Origin: JAKLKS01 sp964370855 | Lineage (GTDB): Bacteria > Planctomycetota > JAJSAM01 > JAKLKS01 | Reading direction: 5' to 3' | DNA length: 50,448 bases | NCBI GenBank assembly: GCA_964370855.1 | Contig: CAYJMF010000023.1 | Coordinates: forward strand, 1-50,448 | Shown here: positions 31,705-41,657 of the stretch, piece after piece | Position numbering within the stretch: the first letter of the stretch is position 1 | Layout of the letters: every line of letters starts with the position of its first letter | The notes under the pieces: generated by a model | Database searches by the model: none | What the model saw: the letters and a program-made list of their open reading frames with translations, nothing else | Told to the model about the DNA's origin: nothing | Made by a program: the position numbers and the translations under genes

Positions 31705-33587
31705 ATGAGGATCCCGCCCCTCGCCCTCGCCTTTTGCCTCTTCGCCGCCCCCGCCGCCGCAGCCGACCGCGTCGCTCCTGCCGTCCCCCTCGGGGCCGCG
31801 GGCCGCCTCCCCGTCCGCGAGGTCACCGTATTCAAGGACGGCCACGCCTTCGTCGTCCGCAGCGGCGCCATGCCCCTCGACGCGGCCGGCAACGTCGTCC
31901 TCGACGACCTCCCCTCCCCCGTCCTCGGCACCTTCTGGCCCTGGGCCGAGGCCCCCGGCGCGACGCTCAAGGGCGTCGTCGCCGGACGACGCCGCGTCCT
32001 CGTCCCCCGCACCGCGCTGCAGATGGAGGAGATCCTCCGCGCCAACCCCGGCGCCGAGGTCCTCGTCCGCGAGCCCGGCCGCGAGCGGTACGCCGCCACC
32101 CTCGTCGGCGTGCCCGCGCGGTCCACGGAGGAGCTGGCCCGCACGACGCTTCCCGGCGATCCGGTCCCCCTCCCCGTCCACTCCGCCCTCGTGATTCTCA
32201 AGACCCCCGAGGGGACCCGCGCCGTCCCCGCGGCGCGCATCGAGGAGATCCTCTTCCGCGACGGCATGAAGACGGAGGTCGCCGTCGAGGAGGAGCGGGA
32301 CCTCCTCACGCTCCGCCTCGACTGGAAGGGGGCGAAGCCGCCGGCGACGGCGGAGGTCGGCATGGGCTACCTCCAGAAGGGCCTCCGGTGGATTCCCTCC
32401 TACCGCATCGAGATCCTCGGCGGCGGGAAGGTCTCCGTCCGCCTCCAGGGCACGCTGATCAACGAGCTCGCCGACCTCGAGGGCGTCACCGCCCACCTCG
32501 TCGTCGGCGTCCCCTCCTTCGACTTCGCCGGCTCCCCCGACCCCGTCGGCCTCCAGGGGACCCTGGCCCGCCTCTCCCCCTTCTTCCAGAACGCCCAGGG
32601 CGGCGCCCTCACCAACGCCGCCATCGCCTCCAACTACGTCGTCACACAACAGGCGATGCGCATGGGGGAATCCCGCGGCGGTGAGGGCGGAGGGGGCGGG
32701 GACGAGGAAGGGAGCGGCGCCGACGGGGAGAAGAGCGAGGACCTCTTCCTCTTCACCCTGCGCGGCGTCACGCTCCGGCGCGGCGAGCGCATGGTCGTGC
32801 CGGTCTCGGAGACCGTGCTTCCCTACGAGGACGCCTGGGCCCTCGACCTCCCCTTCACCCCGCCGGCGGAGATGCGGCAGGGGAACCAGGACCCGCGCCT
32901 CGCGGCGCTGCTGCGGATGATGGCACGCCCGAAGGTGATGCACCGCCTCTGCATCCGCAACACCGGGACCGCCCCCCTCACCACGGCGCCGGCCCTCCTC
33001 CTCAAGGAGGGGCGGGTCCTCGGGCAGGGGACCATGACCTACGCCGCGCCGGGATCCACCGTGGACCTCGACGTGACGGCGGCGGTGGACATCCGCGTCA
33101 CGAAGTCGGAGCGGGAGACCGGGCGGACTCCTGCGGCCATGAACTGGAACGGCCGGAAGTACGGCCGCATCGACCTCGCCGGCACCGTCACCTTGGAGAA
33201 CCGCTTCGACCGGCCCGTCACCGTGGCCGTCACGCGGTGGGTGCTGGGGGCGGTGGACTCCGTCGAGGGGGGCGGGAGCGCCGGAGCCGTCAGCCTCGGC
33301 GAGGCCGCCGCGTGGACNNNNNNNNNNCGGGGGCGGGCCGGGGGGGGGGGCGGGGGGGGGTGGCGCCGGGCGGGGGGGGGGGGCGCGCCGCGGGGGCCCC
33401 CCGGGGCGGGGACGACGTGTGGCGGGGCGGGCCCGGCGGGTCCGGACTCCCCCCGTGGTGGTCCTGGTGGCACTGGCCCTCGTGGTGGAGCCACCTCAAC
33501 GGGGCGGGGAAGATCACCTGGAGCGTGGCCATCGAACCGGGGGAGAAGAAGAGCCTCGGCTACGCCTGGCACTACTTCTGGGATTAG
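31705..33587 (+). CDS. DUF4139-type secreted protein, interrupted by an assembly gap
   Basis: It has a signal peptide (PPLALAFCLFAAPAAA) and GGAGG before the ATG. The N-terminal region LPVREVTVFKDGHAFVVRSG and the DUF4139-like core (AEVGMGYLQKGLRWIPSYRI, VSVRLQGTLINELADLEG, and VTLENRFDRPVTVAVTRWVL) resemble the mucoidy-inhibitor-A-like family. A run of 10 N at 33318-33327 is followed by about 90 bases of G-rich low-quality sequence. The C-terminus (NGAGKITWSVAIEPGEKKSL, ending WHYFWD-stop) resumes in a different frame, so the gap length is wrong rather than the gene being dead. Function unknown. Confidence 0.75.
33318..33327. other. Assembly gap (10 N)
   Basis: Ten N followed by unusually long G runs to about 33400. 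The reading frame differs on the two sides, so true gap length is unknown. Confidence 0.95.
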
Positions 33588-33597
33588 GATCCTCCCC
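33585..33597 (+). promoter_or_regulatory. TAGGATCCTCCCC element before the response regulator
   Basis: The -10-like TAGGAT (33585-33590) ends 7 nt before the ATG at 33598. The full 13-mer recurs at 36061-36073 upstream of the hybrid kinase. Confidence 0.45.
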
Positions 33598-34305
33598 ATG
33601 ACCCGCGCCCGCGTGCTCGTGGTGGAGGACGATCCGGCGGTCCGCCGCGGCATCGTGGACGCGCTCCGCTGGGGGGGGTACGAGCCGCTGGAGGCTGCGG
33701 ACGGGGAGACGGGGCTCCGGGCGGCGCTCGCGCGGGAGGTGGACCTCGTCCTCCTCGATCTCCTCCTCCCCCGCCGGGACGGGTTCTCGGTGCTCGAGGA
33801 GGTGCGCCGCGCGCGGCCGGCGCTGCCGGTCATCGTGCTGACGGCCCGCGGCGCCGAGGAGGACCGCGTCCGCGGGCTCCGCGGCGGGGCCGACGACTAC
33901 GTGGTGAAGCCGTTCTCGGCGAAGGAGCTGCTGGCGCGGGTGGAGGCGGTGCTGCGGCGGAGCCCGGCGCGGCCCCGGGGGACGGGGTCCTTGGCGGTGG
34001 CGGGGCGGACGCTGGATTTCGAGCGGCGGGAGGTGCGCTTCGCCGACGGCGGGCGGGCGGAGCTCCCGGAGAAGGAGGCGGCCTTCCTCGCCTACCTCGC
34101 CGCCCATCGCGGGCGGGCCGTCCCGCGGGAGGAGCTGCTGGAGCGGGTCTGGGGCATCGACCCGGGGAACCTGGAGACCCGGACCGTGGACATGCTCGTG
34201 GCGCGGTTGCGCGAGCGGCTGCGGGAGCCGGCGGCGGCGCCGGAGGTGGTGCTCACGGTGCGGGGCGAGGGGTACATGCTGGCGCTCCCCGGGGGGGAGG
34301 GGTGA
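33598..34305 (+). CDS. OmpR-family response regulator
   Basis: A 235-residue regulator. The receiver domain (1-120) has VVEDDPAVRRG, the phosphoacceptor D54 in LVLLDLLLP, VIVLTARG and DDYVVKPFSAKELLARV. The winged-helix DNA-binding domain (about 130-230) has LPEKEAAFLAYLAAHRGRAV, then REELLERVWGID and the recognition helix ETRTVDMLVARLRERLRE. It overlaps the kinase start by 4 bp (GTGA), so the pair is translationally coupled. It is probably phosphorylated by that kinase and binds DNA as a dimer. Confidence 0.95.
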   Translation: MTRARVLVVEDDPAVRRGIVDALRWGGYEPLEAADGETGLRAALAREVDLVLLDLLLPRRDGFSVLEEVRRARPALPVIVLTARGAEEDRVRGLRGGADDYVVKPFSAKELLARVEAVLRRSPARPRGTGSLAVAGRTLDFERREVRFADGGRAELPEKEAAFLAYLAAHRGRAVPREELLERVWGIDPGNLETRTVDMLVARLRERLREPAAAPEVVLTVRGEGYMLALPGGEG

Positions 34306-36041
34306 GGGCGCGGACCCGGGCCTGGACCGTCTTCCTCCTCACCGCGGGCCCGGTGCTGGCGGCGCTCCTCGGCATCACCGCCGTGACCCTCCAGCGGGAG
34401 CAGGGGGAGGCCGACGCGCAGGCCGGGGCGCTGCGGGAGGAGCGGGTGCGGGTCGCCCTGTGGCGCATGGACGGGGCGATGGCGGCGGTGCTGTCGGCGG
34501 AGGGGGCGCGGCCGCCGGAGGAGTACTCCGGGTGGGCGGCTCCTTCGGTTCCTCCTCCGTGGGAGGTGGGGATGAAATTGAAGGGGAAGTCCGCTCCCCC
34601 CATCCTCCTGGCCCCGCCCTTCATCCGGCTCTCCTACCAGGTCGACTTCGAAGGACGCCTGACATCCTCCTGGGTACAGGAGCCCGGAATCTCCATCGCG
34701 GGACCGGATGCGGGCTACTGGGAGCACATGGGCCGGGAGTTGTCCCTGCTCCAGGGTCTGGACATCACCCGGGGAGCAGGATCGGGGAGCGCGGTACCCG
34801 CCGCACCGCAGCTCGACGCCGGCTACGCCGCCCGCCAGTCCCGCAACGTCCAGACCCAGCAGGAGGTGCAGGACAACGCGAACCTCCGCCAGGCGATCGC
34901 CCCGGCTCGCCCCGCCACCGCCTCGATCCGATCCGGTGTCCGCATCAGCCCCCTCGCCGCCTCGTGGCATTCCCCGCCGGGAGAAGGGCCCCCCGAACTC
35001 CTGTTCGAACGGAGAGTGGAGGACGCGGAAGGCGCGGTCTTCCGCCAGGGATTCCTCGTGGACTGGACGCAGCTCAAGCGCTGGCTCCTGGCCGAGGCGA
35101 AGGACGACTTCCCCGGCGCAGACCTCGTTCCCGTCCCCGAACCCGGCCCCGGCGGCCCCCGCTTCCTCGCCTCCGTCCCCGCCCGGTTCGAGCCGGGCCC
35201 CGCGGTGCCGACGGTACTGCCCCGCTGGTCCCCCACGCGCCGGATGCTGGCGCTCCTGTGGATCGCCGCCCTCGGCGCGGCGGCGGTGGCGGGTTTCCTC
35301 CTGCGCGCCGCCCTCGACGACGCCGAGAGGCGGGCGCGCTTCGTCTCCGCCGTCACCCACGAATTGCGCACGCCGCTCACCACCTTCCGGATGTACGCCC
35401 AGATGCTGAAGGACGGCATGGCGCCGCCCGGCGCCGAGGGGGAGTACCTCGCGACCCTGGAGCGGGAGTCGGGGCGCCTCGCGCGCGTGGTGGAGAGCGT
35501 GCTCCTCTACGCCCGCCTCGAGGAGGGGAAGGGGGGGCCGCGCACGGAGGTGATGGAGGCGGCGGCCCTCCTCGACCGGGTGATCCCCGTGCTGGAGCGG
35601 CGGGCGGCGGAGGGGGGGCTTGCGCTCCGGGTAGGCCGGGCGGTGGGCGCGGGCGCGCCCGTGTCGGCGGACCCGCAGGCCGTGGAGCAGATCCTCCTCA
35701 ACCTCGTGGACAACGCCTGCAAGTACGCGGCGGGCGGCGGCGGCGTCGGCCTCGACGCGCGGGTCGAGGGCGGACGGCTCCTCGTGGACGTCTCCGACGG
35801 CGGCCCCGGCATCCCCGCGGCGGAGCGGGAGGCGATTTTCGAGCCCTTCCGGCGCCTCCCCCGGGACGAGGCGGGCTCCGCCGGCGGCGCCGGGCTCGGA
35901 CTCGGCCTCGCCCGGGCCCTCGCCCGCGCCCAGGGGGGGGGACTCAAGGCCGTGCGCCGGGACGGGCCGGGCGCGCGCTTCCGGTGGACCCTCCCCCTGG
36001 CCGGATCCTCGTCACACCGCTCCCTCCGAAGCCCCGTGTGA
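34302..36041 (+). CDS. Sensor histidine kinase partner of the OmpR regulator
   Basis: A 579-residue kinase. TM1 is at about 8-27 and a 285-residue extracytoplasmic sensor region contains no recognised domain. TM2 is at about 315-337. H-box SAVTHELRTPL has the phospho-accepting H353, N-box LLNLVDNACKYA is followed by DVSDGGPGIP, and the G-box is LGLGLARALARAQGG. It starts with GTG overlapping the regulator stop (34302-34305). The sensor region is Pro-rich and looks species-specific, so the signal cannot be predicted. Confidence 0.94.
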   Translation: MRARTRAWTVFLLTAGPVLAALLGITAVTLQREQGEADAQAGALREERVRVALWRMDGAMAAVLSAEGARPPEEYSGWAAPSVPPPWEVGMKLKGKSAPPILLAPPFIRLSYQVDFEGRLTSSWVQEPGISIAGPDAGYWEHMGRELSLLQGLDITRGAGSGSAVPAAPQLDAGYAARQSRNVQTQQEVQDNANLRQAIAPARPATASIRSGVRISPLAASWHSPPGEGPPELLFERRVEDAEGAVFRQGFLVDWTQLKRWLLAEAKDDFPGADLVPVPEPGPGGPRFLASVPARFEPGPAVPTVLPRWSPTRRMLALLWIAALGAAAVAGFLLRAALDDAERRARFVSAVTHELRTPLTTFRMYAQMLKDGMAPPGAEGEYLATLERESGRLARVVESVLLYARLEEGKGGPRTEVMEAAALLDRVIPVLERRAAEGGLALRVGRAVGAGAPVSADPQAVEQILLNLVDNACKYAAGGGGVGLDARVEGGRLLVDVSDGGPGIPAAEREAIFEPFRRLPRDEAGSAGGAGLGLGLARALARAQGGGLKAVRRDGPGARFRWTLPLAGSSSHRSLRSPV

Positions 36042-36060
36042 TGGACGTCATGGAGGGGGC

Positions 36061-36073
36061 TAGGATCCTCCCC
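36061..36073 (+). promoter_or_regulatory. TAGGATCCTCCCC element before the hybrid kinase
   Basis: Identical 13-mer to 33585-33597. Transcription from it would start near 36073, giving a leader of about 50 nt before the ATG at 36125. Confidence 0.45.
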
Positions 36074-36124
36074 TGAAAGGGTGTGAGCGGGGGAGTCCGC
36101 CCACAGGGCACCCGCAGGGGGAGC

Positions 36125-39100
36125 ATGACCGGCAGTCCCGTCCCGGCGAACTCGATGCGCCGGCTGGAGGGATTCTGCGCGGGGTTCTCGGCCCTGATAC
36201 CGCTGTTCGTGCTCGCCACCTGGGCGCTCGGCCGATGGCAGATCGGCACCCTCGGGCCCTCCTACGTCCCCATGGCCCCCAGCACGGCCGTCCTCTTCCT
36301 CCTCCTCGCCGGCGGGACGATCCTGAGGGGGCGCTGGCCCGACCGTCCGGGTGTGCGGTGGGCCGTCGCGGGAGCGGCACTCGTCGCGATCCTGGTCTCC
36401 CTCCTGGTCCTCGCCGCCGACGCCGTTCCCGCCGCCCTCGACATGGAGTCCCGGCTCACGGCCGGCGGGGCCACGGCGTCGGGGATTCCCGTGGGGAGGA
36501 TGTCCCTGCTGACGGCCGCGACCTTCCTCCTCGCCGGGCTGGGGCTCCTCCTCTCCCTTCCTCCGCTCTCCCTGCTGCGGGGGGCGCGCACGGCCACCTC
36601 CACGATCTCCCTCGGCGTCGCCGCCATGGGCCTGGCGACCCTGTCCGGCTACGCCGCCGGCACCCCCCTGCTCTACGGCAGCGGGCTCATCCCCATGGCG
36701 GCCTCCACGGCCCTCTGCTTCATCCTCCTGGGCACCGCCCTCCTCGTCGGGGGGGATCCGAAGGCATGGGTGCTCCGGGCCCTGACCCGGGAGGCCGACG
36801 CCGCGCCCCGGCCCGACCTCCTCCTCACGGCCGCGGCCCTCGGCACCACCGCCGCCATCGGCGTCATCGGCTTCCTCCTGCTCAACGGCACCGAGTCGAA
36901 GGCCCGGGACATCGCCGGGAGGAACCTGGCGGCGGTGGCCGACGCGAAGGCGGCCGCCATCGAGGGGTGGCTCCTCGAGCACCGCCGGAACGCCGAGTAC
37001 CAGTTCCGCTCCCCCTTCGTGTTCCGCCGCGTGCGGGCCTACCTGGAGGACCCCGCCCCGGGGGATTCGCGCCGGGAGGCGCAGGAGTGGCTCGATCTCG
37101 TCCGGGAAGTCGGCAACTACCGGCGCGCCGCCCTCCTCGATTCCTCCCTGACCGTGCGCCTCGAGTCCCCGCAGACCGACTCCCCCCTGGAGCAGGAGGA
37201 CCGCCCACTCGCCGGGGAGTCGCTGCTCACCCGGGAGGTGGTGCTTTCCGATCTCCATCCCTGCGGGCCGCGCGGCGAGGCGGACCTGGACACCTTCGTC
37301 CCCCTCCTGGAACCGGAGGACGGGAAGGGAGCCCCGGGGGCGGTCCTCGTCCTCCACCTCGACCCGGGCCACCACCTGCTTCCCCTGGCCCGGTCCGGGC
37401 CCGCTCTCAGCCCATCCTCCGAGACCCTGCTCCTCGCGAGGGGGGAGGCAGGGTTGCGCATCATGAATTCCCCGCGCGGGGCCCCCGGCACCGATGCCGG
37501 GCTCTCCGGCGGAAGGGCCGCCCTCGCCCTGGCCGCCGCCGCCGACGCGGGCGGAGGCGCGAACATGGTGGAGGGCATCGATGACCGGGGCTCCGTCGTG
37601 TTCGCGGTCCTCCGCCCGGTGCCGGGGCACGCCTGGTTCCTCCTGGCCAAGGTGGATCGGGACGAGGTCCTGTCCGTCAACCGCTCGGCGACCCAGGCGA
37701 TCCTCCTCTTCATGGTCGTCCTGGTCGCGGCCGCGTGGCTCGGCGTGGCGCTCCTCTGGCGGAGGAGGGAGGCCCGCCACATCCTGGGGCTCCTGGCCGC
37801 CGAGGAGGAGGGGCGCGGCATGGCGGAGCAGATCGAGCAGCTCATGCGGAGCGCCAACGACATCATCCTCCTCACCGACGGGGAGGGGCGCATCCTGGCG
37901 GCGAACGACCGGGCGGTGGAGGCCTACGGGCGCAGCCGCGAGTCCCTCACGGGGCTGGGCCTCGGGGATCTGAACGCCCCGGGGGCGGAGGGGACGGGGG
38001 ACGCCTTCCTCCCCACCGGGGGGGCCGCCGCCTTCGAGACCATCCACCGGAGGGCCGACGGCACCTCCTTCCCGGTGGAGGTGAGGAACCGGCTCGTGGA
38101 CATGGGCGGGGAGCGGCGCGGCTTCGCGGTCCTGAGGGACATCTCGGAGCGCCGGGCCCACGAACGGGCCCTGGAGCGGCTCAACCGGCTCTACGCCACG
38201 CTCAGCGAGACGAACCAGGTGCTGGTACGCTCCCCCTCCCTGCAGGAGGCGCTGCGGAAGGCCTGCTCGGTGGCCGTCCAGATCGGCGGCTTCACCTCCG
38301 CGGCCATCCTCCTCGGAAGGGCGGCGACCGGGGAGCCCGTGACCGCGGCCCGGACCGGCGGCCCGGCGGACCCCGCGGAGTCGGAGGCCGCGGAGGCCGT
38401 GCTCCGGGACGGGGACCGGGTCCTCCGCGCGATCCCCCCGGCCGGTCCCATTCCCGCCCCCGGGGTCCCGGGACGGGTGATCGCGGCCTTCCCCCTCCTG
38501 GGGAAGGAGGGGCCGGCGGGGGCCTTCGTCGTGGTGGCCCGCGAGGGGGACTCCCTCGGGCCCGACGAGCTCCACCTCCTCGACGAGGTCGCCTCCGACG
38601 TCTCCTTCGCCCTCGACCACTTCGCCACCGAGGAGCGGCGGCGGCACGCGGAGGAGGTGCTGCGGGAGAGCGAGGAGCGGTTCCGCAGGCTCACCGAGGC
38701 GGCCCCCGACGGGGTCGTCCTCTTCGACGACCACGGCCGCATCACGCTGTGGAACGGGGGGGCGGAGCGGATGACGGGAATCCCCCGGGACGAGGCCATG
38801 GGCCGGGAGTTCCGCACGTTCCTCGTGCCCGAGCGCCACCACGCGTCCTGGGAGAAGGGGCTCCGCCGGTTCGCCGACACGGGGGAGGGGGACCTCGTCG
38901 GCAGGACCGTCGACATCCAGGCCCTGAGGAGGGACGGATCCGAATTCCCGGCGGAGATCTCCCTCTCGGCGACGCGGATCCGCGGCCGCTGGAACGCCAT
39001 CGCCATCCTGCGCGACGTCTCCGAGAGGCGGCGGGAGCAGGAGCGGCTCCTGACCCTCTCCCGTGCCGTCGAGCAGAGCCCCGTCTCCATCGTGATCACC

Positions 39101-40579
39101 GATACCGCCGGGTCCATCCGCTACGTCAACCCGGAGTTCACGCGGGCGACGGGGTTCGCGGCGGAGGAGGCGCTGGGCGCCAACTCGCGCATCCTCCGGT
39201 CGGGCCACCACCCCCCGGACTTCTACGCCTCCCTCTGGCGGACCATCACCTCCGGCCGCGACTGGCGGGGGGAGCTCAGGAACAAGCGGAAGGACGGGAC
39301 CCTCTTCTGGGAATCCGCCACCATCTCCCCCGTGGCCGACGCCTCGGGGCGCATCACCCACTACGTGGCCGTGAAGGTGGACGTCACGGAGAGGCGGCTC
39401 CTCGAGGACCAGTTCCGGCAGTCCCAGAAGATGGAGGCCGTGGGCCGGCTGGCGGGCGGCGTGGCCCACGACTTCAACAACCTCCTCACCGTCATCTCCG
39501 GGTTCACGGAGCTGACCCTCGGGAAGCTCCCCCCCGGCGATCCCGTGCGGCCCTACCTGGAGGAGGTGGCCAAGGCCTCGGAGCGGGCCGCGGGGGTGAC
39601 CCGCCAGCTCCTGGCCTTCAGCCGCCGGCAGGTGCTGCAGACGGTCCCCACGGACCTCGGGGCGGTCGTGACGGGCCTGGAGAAGATGCTGCGGAGGCTC
39701 ATCGGCGAGGACGTCGAGATCATCCTCCGGCTCTCGCCCGACCTGGGGACCGTCAAGGTGGACCCCGGCCAGATGGAGCAGGCCGTGGTCAACCTCTGCG
39801 TGAACGCCCGCGACGCCATGCCGGGGGGCGGGACCCTGGTCCTCGCGGCGGAGAACGTGACCCTGGACGGCGCCTCGCCCCGCTCCCGCGGGGGCACCCG
39901 CACCGGGGAGTACGTGGCGCTCTCCGTCGCGGACACCGGGACCGGGATGTCGCCGGAGGTGAAGGACCACGTCTTCGAACCCTTCTTCACGACCAAGGAG
40001 AAGGGGAAGGGCACGGGGCTCGGGCTCGCCCAGGTCCACGGCATCGTGCACCAGAGCGGGGGCTTCATCGAGGTCGATTCGACCCCCGGCGCGGGCACGA
40101 CCATCCGCATCCTCCTCCCCCGCCTCGGGGCGGAGGCCGGGGTGGCGCCGGCGCCGGACACGGTCCCCGCGGGGGGGAGGGAGCGGATCCTCCTCGTGGA
40201 GGACGAGCCCGCCGTGGCGGAGGTCGCCAGGGACTCCCTGGAGGGGGCCGGCTACCGGGTCCTGCCGGCCTTCACGCCGGAGGCCCTGGACCGGATCCTC
40301 GCCGAGGAGCCGGAGCACATCGACCTCCTGCTCACGGACGTGGTGATGCCGGGCAGGAACGGGCGGCAGGTGGCGGACCTCGTGCAGGCGCGATGGCCCG
40401 GGGTGCCGGTCCTCTACATGTCCGGCTACACCGACGAGGTCATCTCCCGGCACGGGGTGCTGGACCCGGGCATCGAGTTCCTCGCCAAGCCCTTCACGCC
40501 CGCCTCGCTCCTCGGGAAGGTGCGGGACGTGCTCGACCGGCGGAAGCCGGTGCCCGGACGGGAGGCGGGATCCCCGTGA
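36125..40579 (+). CDS. Seven-TM multi-PAS/GAF hybrid histidine kinase with receiver
   Basis: This 1484-residue protein starts at an ATG with AGGGGGAG just upstream; a GTG at 36083 is the alternative. Residues 15-255 hold about seven TM helices, and residues 256-520 an extracytoplasmic region. Another TM lies at about 525-545. Then come PAS1 (568-680), GAF (692-838), PAS2 (849-970) and PAS3 (974-1095). HisKA has GRLAGGVAHDFNNLLTVISG, the His near residue 1115, and HATPase is at about 1208-1332. The C-terminal receiver (1354-1474) has D1405 in LLLTDVVMPG and LAKPFTPASLL. The HDFNN H-box places it in the family with an intrinsic receiver and phosphorelay output. Signal unknown; no DNA-binding partner adjacent. 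Confidence 0.92.
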   Translation: MTGSPVPANSMRRLEGFCAGFSALIPLFVLATWALGRWQIGTLGPSYVPMAPSTAVLFLLLAGGTILRGRWPDRPGVRWAVAGAALVAILVSLLVLAADAVPAALDMESRLTAGGATASGIPVGRMSLLTAATFLLAGLGLLLSLPPLSLLRGARTATSTISLGVAAMGLATLSGYAAGTPLLYGSGLIPMAASTALCFILLGTALLVGGDPKAWVLRALTREADAAPRPDLLLTAAALGTTAAIGVIGFLLLNGTESKARDIAGRNLAAVADAKAAAIEGWLLEHRRNAEYQFRSPFVFRRVRAYLEDPAPGDSRREAQEWLDLVREVGNYRRAALLDSSLTVRLESPQTDSPLEQEDRPLAGESLLTREVVLSDLHPCGPRGEADLDTFVPLLEPEDGKGAPGAVLVLHLDPGHHLLPLARSGPALSPSSETLLLARGEAGLRIMNSPRGAPGTDAGLSGGRAALALAAAADAGGGANMVEGIDDRGSVVFAVLRPVPGHAWFLLAKVDRDEVLSVNRSATQAILLFMVVLVAAAWLGVALLWRRREARHILGLLAAEEEGRGMAEQIEQLMRSANDIILLTDGEGRILAANDRAVEAYGRSRESLTGLGLGDLNAPGAEGTGDAFLPTGGAAAFETIHRRADGTSFPVEVRNRLVDMGGERRGFAVLRDISERRAHERALERLNRLYATLSETNQVLVRSPSLQEALRKACSVAVQIGGFTSAAILLGRAATGEPVTAARTGGPADPAESEAAEAVLRDGDRVLRAIPPAGPIPAPGVPGRVIAAFPLLGKEGPAGAFVVVAREGDSLGPDELHLLDEVASDVSFALDHFATEERRRHAEEVLRESEERFRRLTEAAPDGVVLFDDHGRITLWNGGAERMTGIPRDEAMGREFRTFLVPERHHASWEKGLRRFADTGEGDLVGRTVDIQALRRDGSEFPAEISLSATRIRGRWNAIAILRDVSERRREQERLLTLSRAVEQSPVSIVITDTAGSIRYVNPEFTRATGFAAEEALGANSRILRSGHHPPDFYASLWRTITSGRDWRGELRNKRKDGTLFWESATISPVADASGRITHYVAVKVDVTERRLLEDQFRQSQKMEAVGRLAGGVAHDFNNLLTVISGFTELTLGKLPPGDPVRPYLEEVAKASERAAGVTRQLLAFSRRQVLQTVPTDLGAVVTGLEKMLRRLIGEDVEIILRLSPDLGTVKVDPGQMEQAVVNLCVNARDAMPGGGTLVLAAENVTLDGASPRSRGGTRTGEYVALSVADTGTGMSPEVKDHVFEPFFTTKEKGKGTGLGLAQVHGIVHQSGGFIEVDSTPGAGTTIRILLPRLGAEAGVAPAPDTVPAGGRERILLVEDEPAVAEVARDSLEGAGYRVLPAFTPEALDRILAEEPEHIDLLLTDVVMPGRNGRQVADLVQARWPGVPVLYMSGYTDEVISRHGVLDPGIEFLAKPFTPASLLGKVRDVLDRRKPVPGREAGSP

Positions 40580-40652
40580 CCGGCGGCCCCGCTCCCCTCG
40601 GGGCTCCCCGGGTGCGGCGGTAGAATCGCCGGCCCACCCAGGAGGACGGTCC

Positions 40653-41657
40653 ATGGCACGCTCCCTCGTCATCGGCGCCGGCGGACAGATCGCCAGCGAT
40701 CTCGTGCCCGCGCTGCACCGCCGCGGCGACGAGGTGCGGATGCTCGATCTCAAGGAGCCCCGGGAGACGAGCGGGTTCCGGGCGCTGGACGGGTACTTCC
40801 GGGGCGCCGGCGCCGCGGGGTGGGAGAAGTGGTGGACGACGGCGGACGCGGCGCGGGGCTCCGCGGTCCCGGAGCTGATCCGCTCCTTCCGGCCGGCGGA
40901 GGTCTACCTGCTGACGGCGCTGCTCTCCGCCGTGGGCGAGGGGAAGCCGGGCCTCTGCCTCGACGTGAACATGGGCTCGCTCCGCCTCTGCCTCGAGGCC
41001 ATCGACGGGATGGATGGGCCGAAGGCGCGGCTCGTCTGGCCCTCCTCCATCGCGGCCTACGGCCCCATCCCCGGCTTCGAGGGGGGGCTGCCGGATCCCG
41101 TCACCGACGACACCCCCTGCTTCCCGACGACGATGTACGGGGTGACCAAGGTGGCCGGCGAACTGCTCGGCGCCTGGTACGCGCGGACGGGGCGGGTGGA
41201 CTTCCGGTCGCTGCGCTTCCCGGGGCTGCTCAACGCGACTCCCCCCGGCGGCGGCACCACGGACTTCGCCAACGAGATGTACTTCGCCGCCGCGGAGAGG
41301 CGCCCCTCGAGGGACTTCCTCGCGGCGGGGACGCGGCTCCCCTTCATGTACATGCCCGACGCCGTGCGGTCGCTGCTGGAGCTGGCCGCGGCGGATCCGG
41401 CGCGGCTGACGCGGCGGACCTACAACGTGGCCGGCCTCTCCCCGAGCGCGCGGGAGATCGCCGCGAGCATCGCGAAGCACGCCGGGTACCCGTTCGAGGG
41501 TGCGTTCCTCCCGGGGGATCCGCGGCAGCGCATCGCCGACTCCTGGCCGAAGTCCCTCGACGACTCCTCTGCCCGCCGCGACTGGGGCTGGGCCCCGCGC
41601 TTCGCCACCCTCGACCAGATGACCCCCGCCCTCCTCCGCGAAATCGCGGAAAAGTGA
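40653..41657 (+). CDS. tdh: L-threonine 3-dehydrogenase, SDR (epimerase-like) type
   Basis: This 334-residue NAD-dependent enzyme oxidises L-threonine to 2-amino-3-oxobutanoate. It is the short-chain-dehydrogenase type, not the zinc alcohol dehydrogenase type. The N-terminal NAD motif is LVIGAGGQIASDL (GxxGQI). PSSIAAYGP, the catalytic Tyr/Lys in TTMYGVTKVAGELLG, and DFRSLRFPGLLNATPPGGGT follow. The C-terminus has RTYNVAGLSPSAREIAA and IADSWPKSLDDSSARRDWGW. These are hallmark SDR-Tdh segments. Its product is the substrate of Kbl (9975-11180). GGAGGAC and a TAGAAT -10 candidate precede the ATG. The stop lies inside a dispersed repeat hairpin. Confidence 0.93.
   Translation: MARSLVIGAGGQIASDLVPALHRRGDEVRMLDLKEPRETSGFRALDGYFRGAGAAGWEKWWTTADAARGSAVPELIRSFRPAEVYLLTALLSAVGEGKPGLCLDVNMGSLRLCLEAIDGMDGPKARLVWPSSIAAYGPIPGFEGGLPDPVTDDTPCFPTTMYGVTKVAGELLGAWYARTGRVDFRSLRFPGLLNATPPGGGTTDFANEMYFAAAERRPSRDFLAAGTRLPFMYMPDAVRSLLELAAADPARLTRRTYNVAGLSPSAREIAASIAKHAGYPFEGAFLPGDPRQRIADSWPKSLDDSSARRDWGWAPRFATLDQMTPALLREIAEK

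Noticed and set aside
33328..33420. Gly-rich coding sequence right after the N run
   Set aside because: The G homopolymers look like sequencing or assembly artefact and the protein resumes in a different frame.
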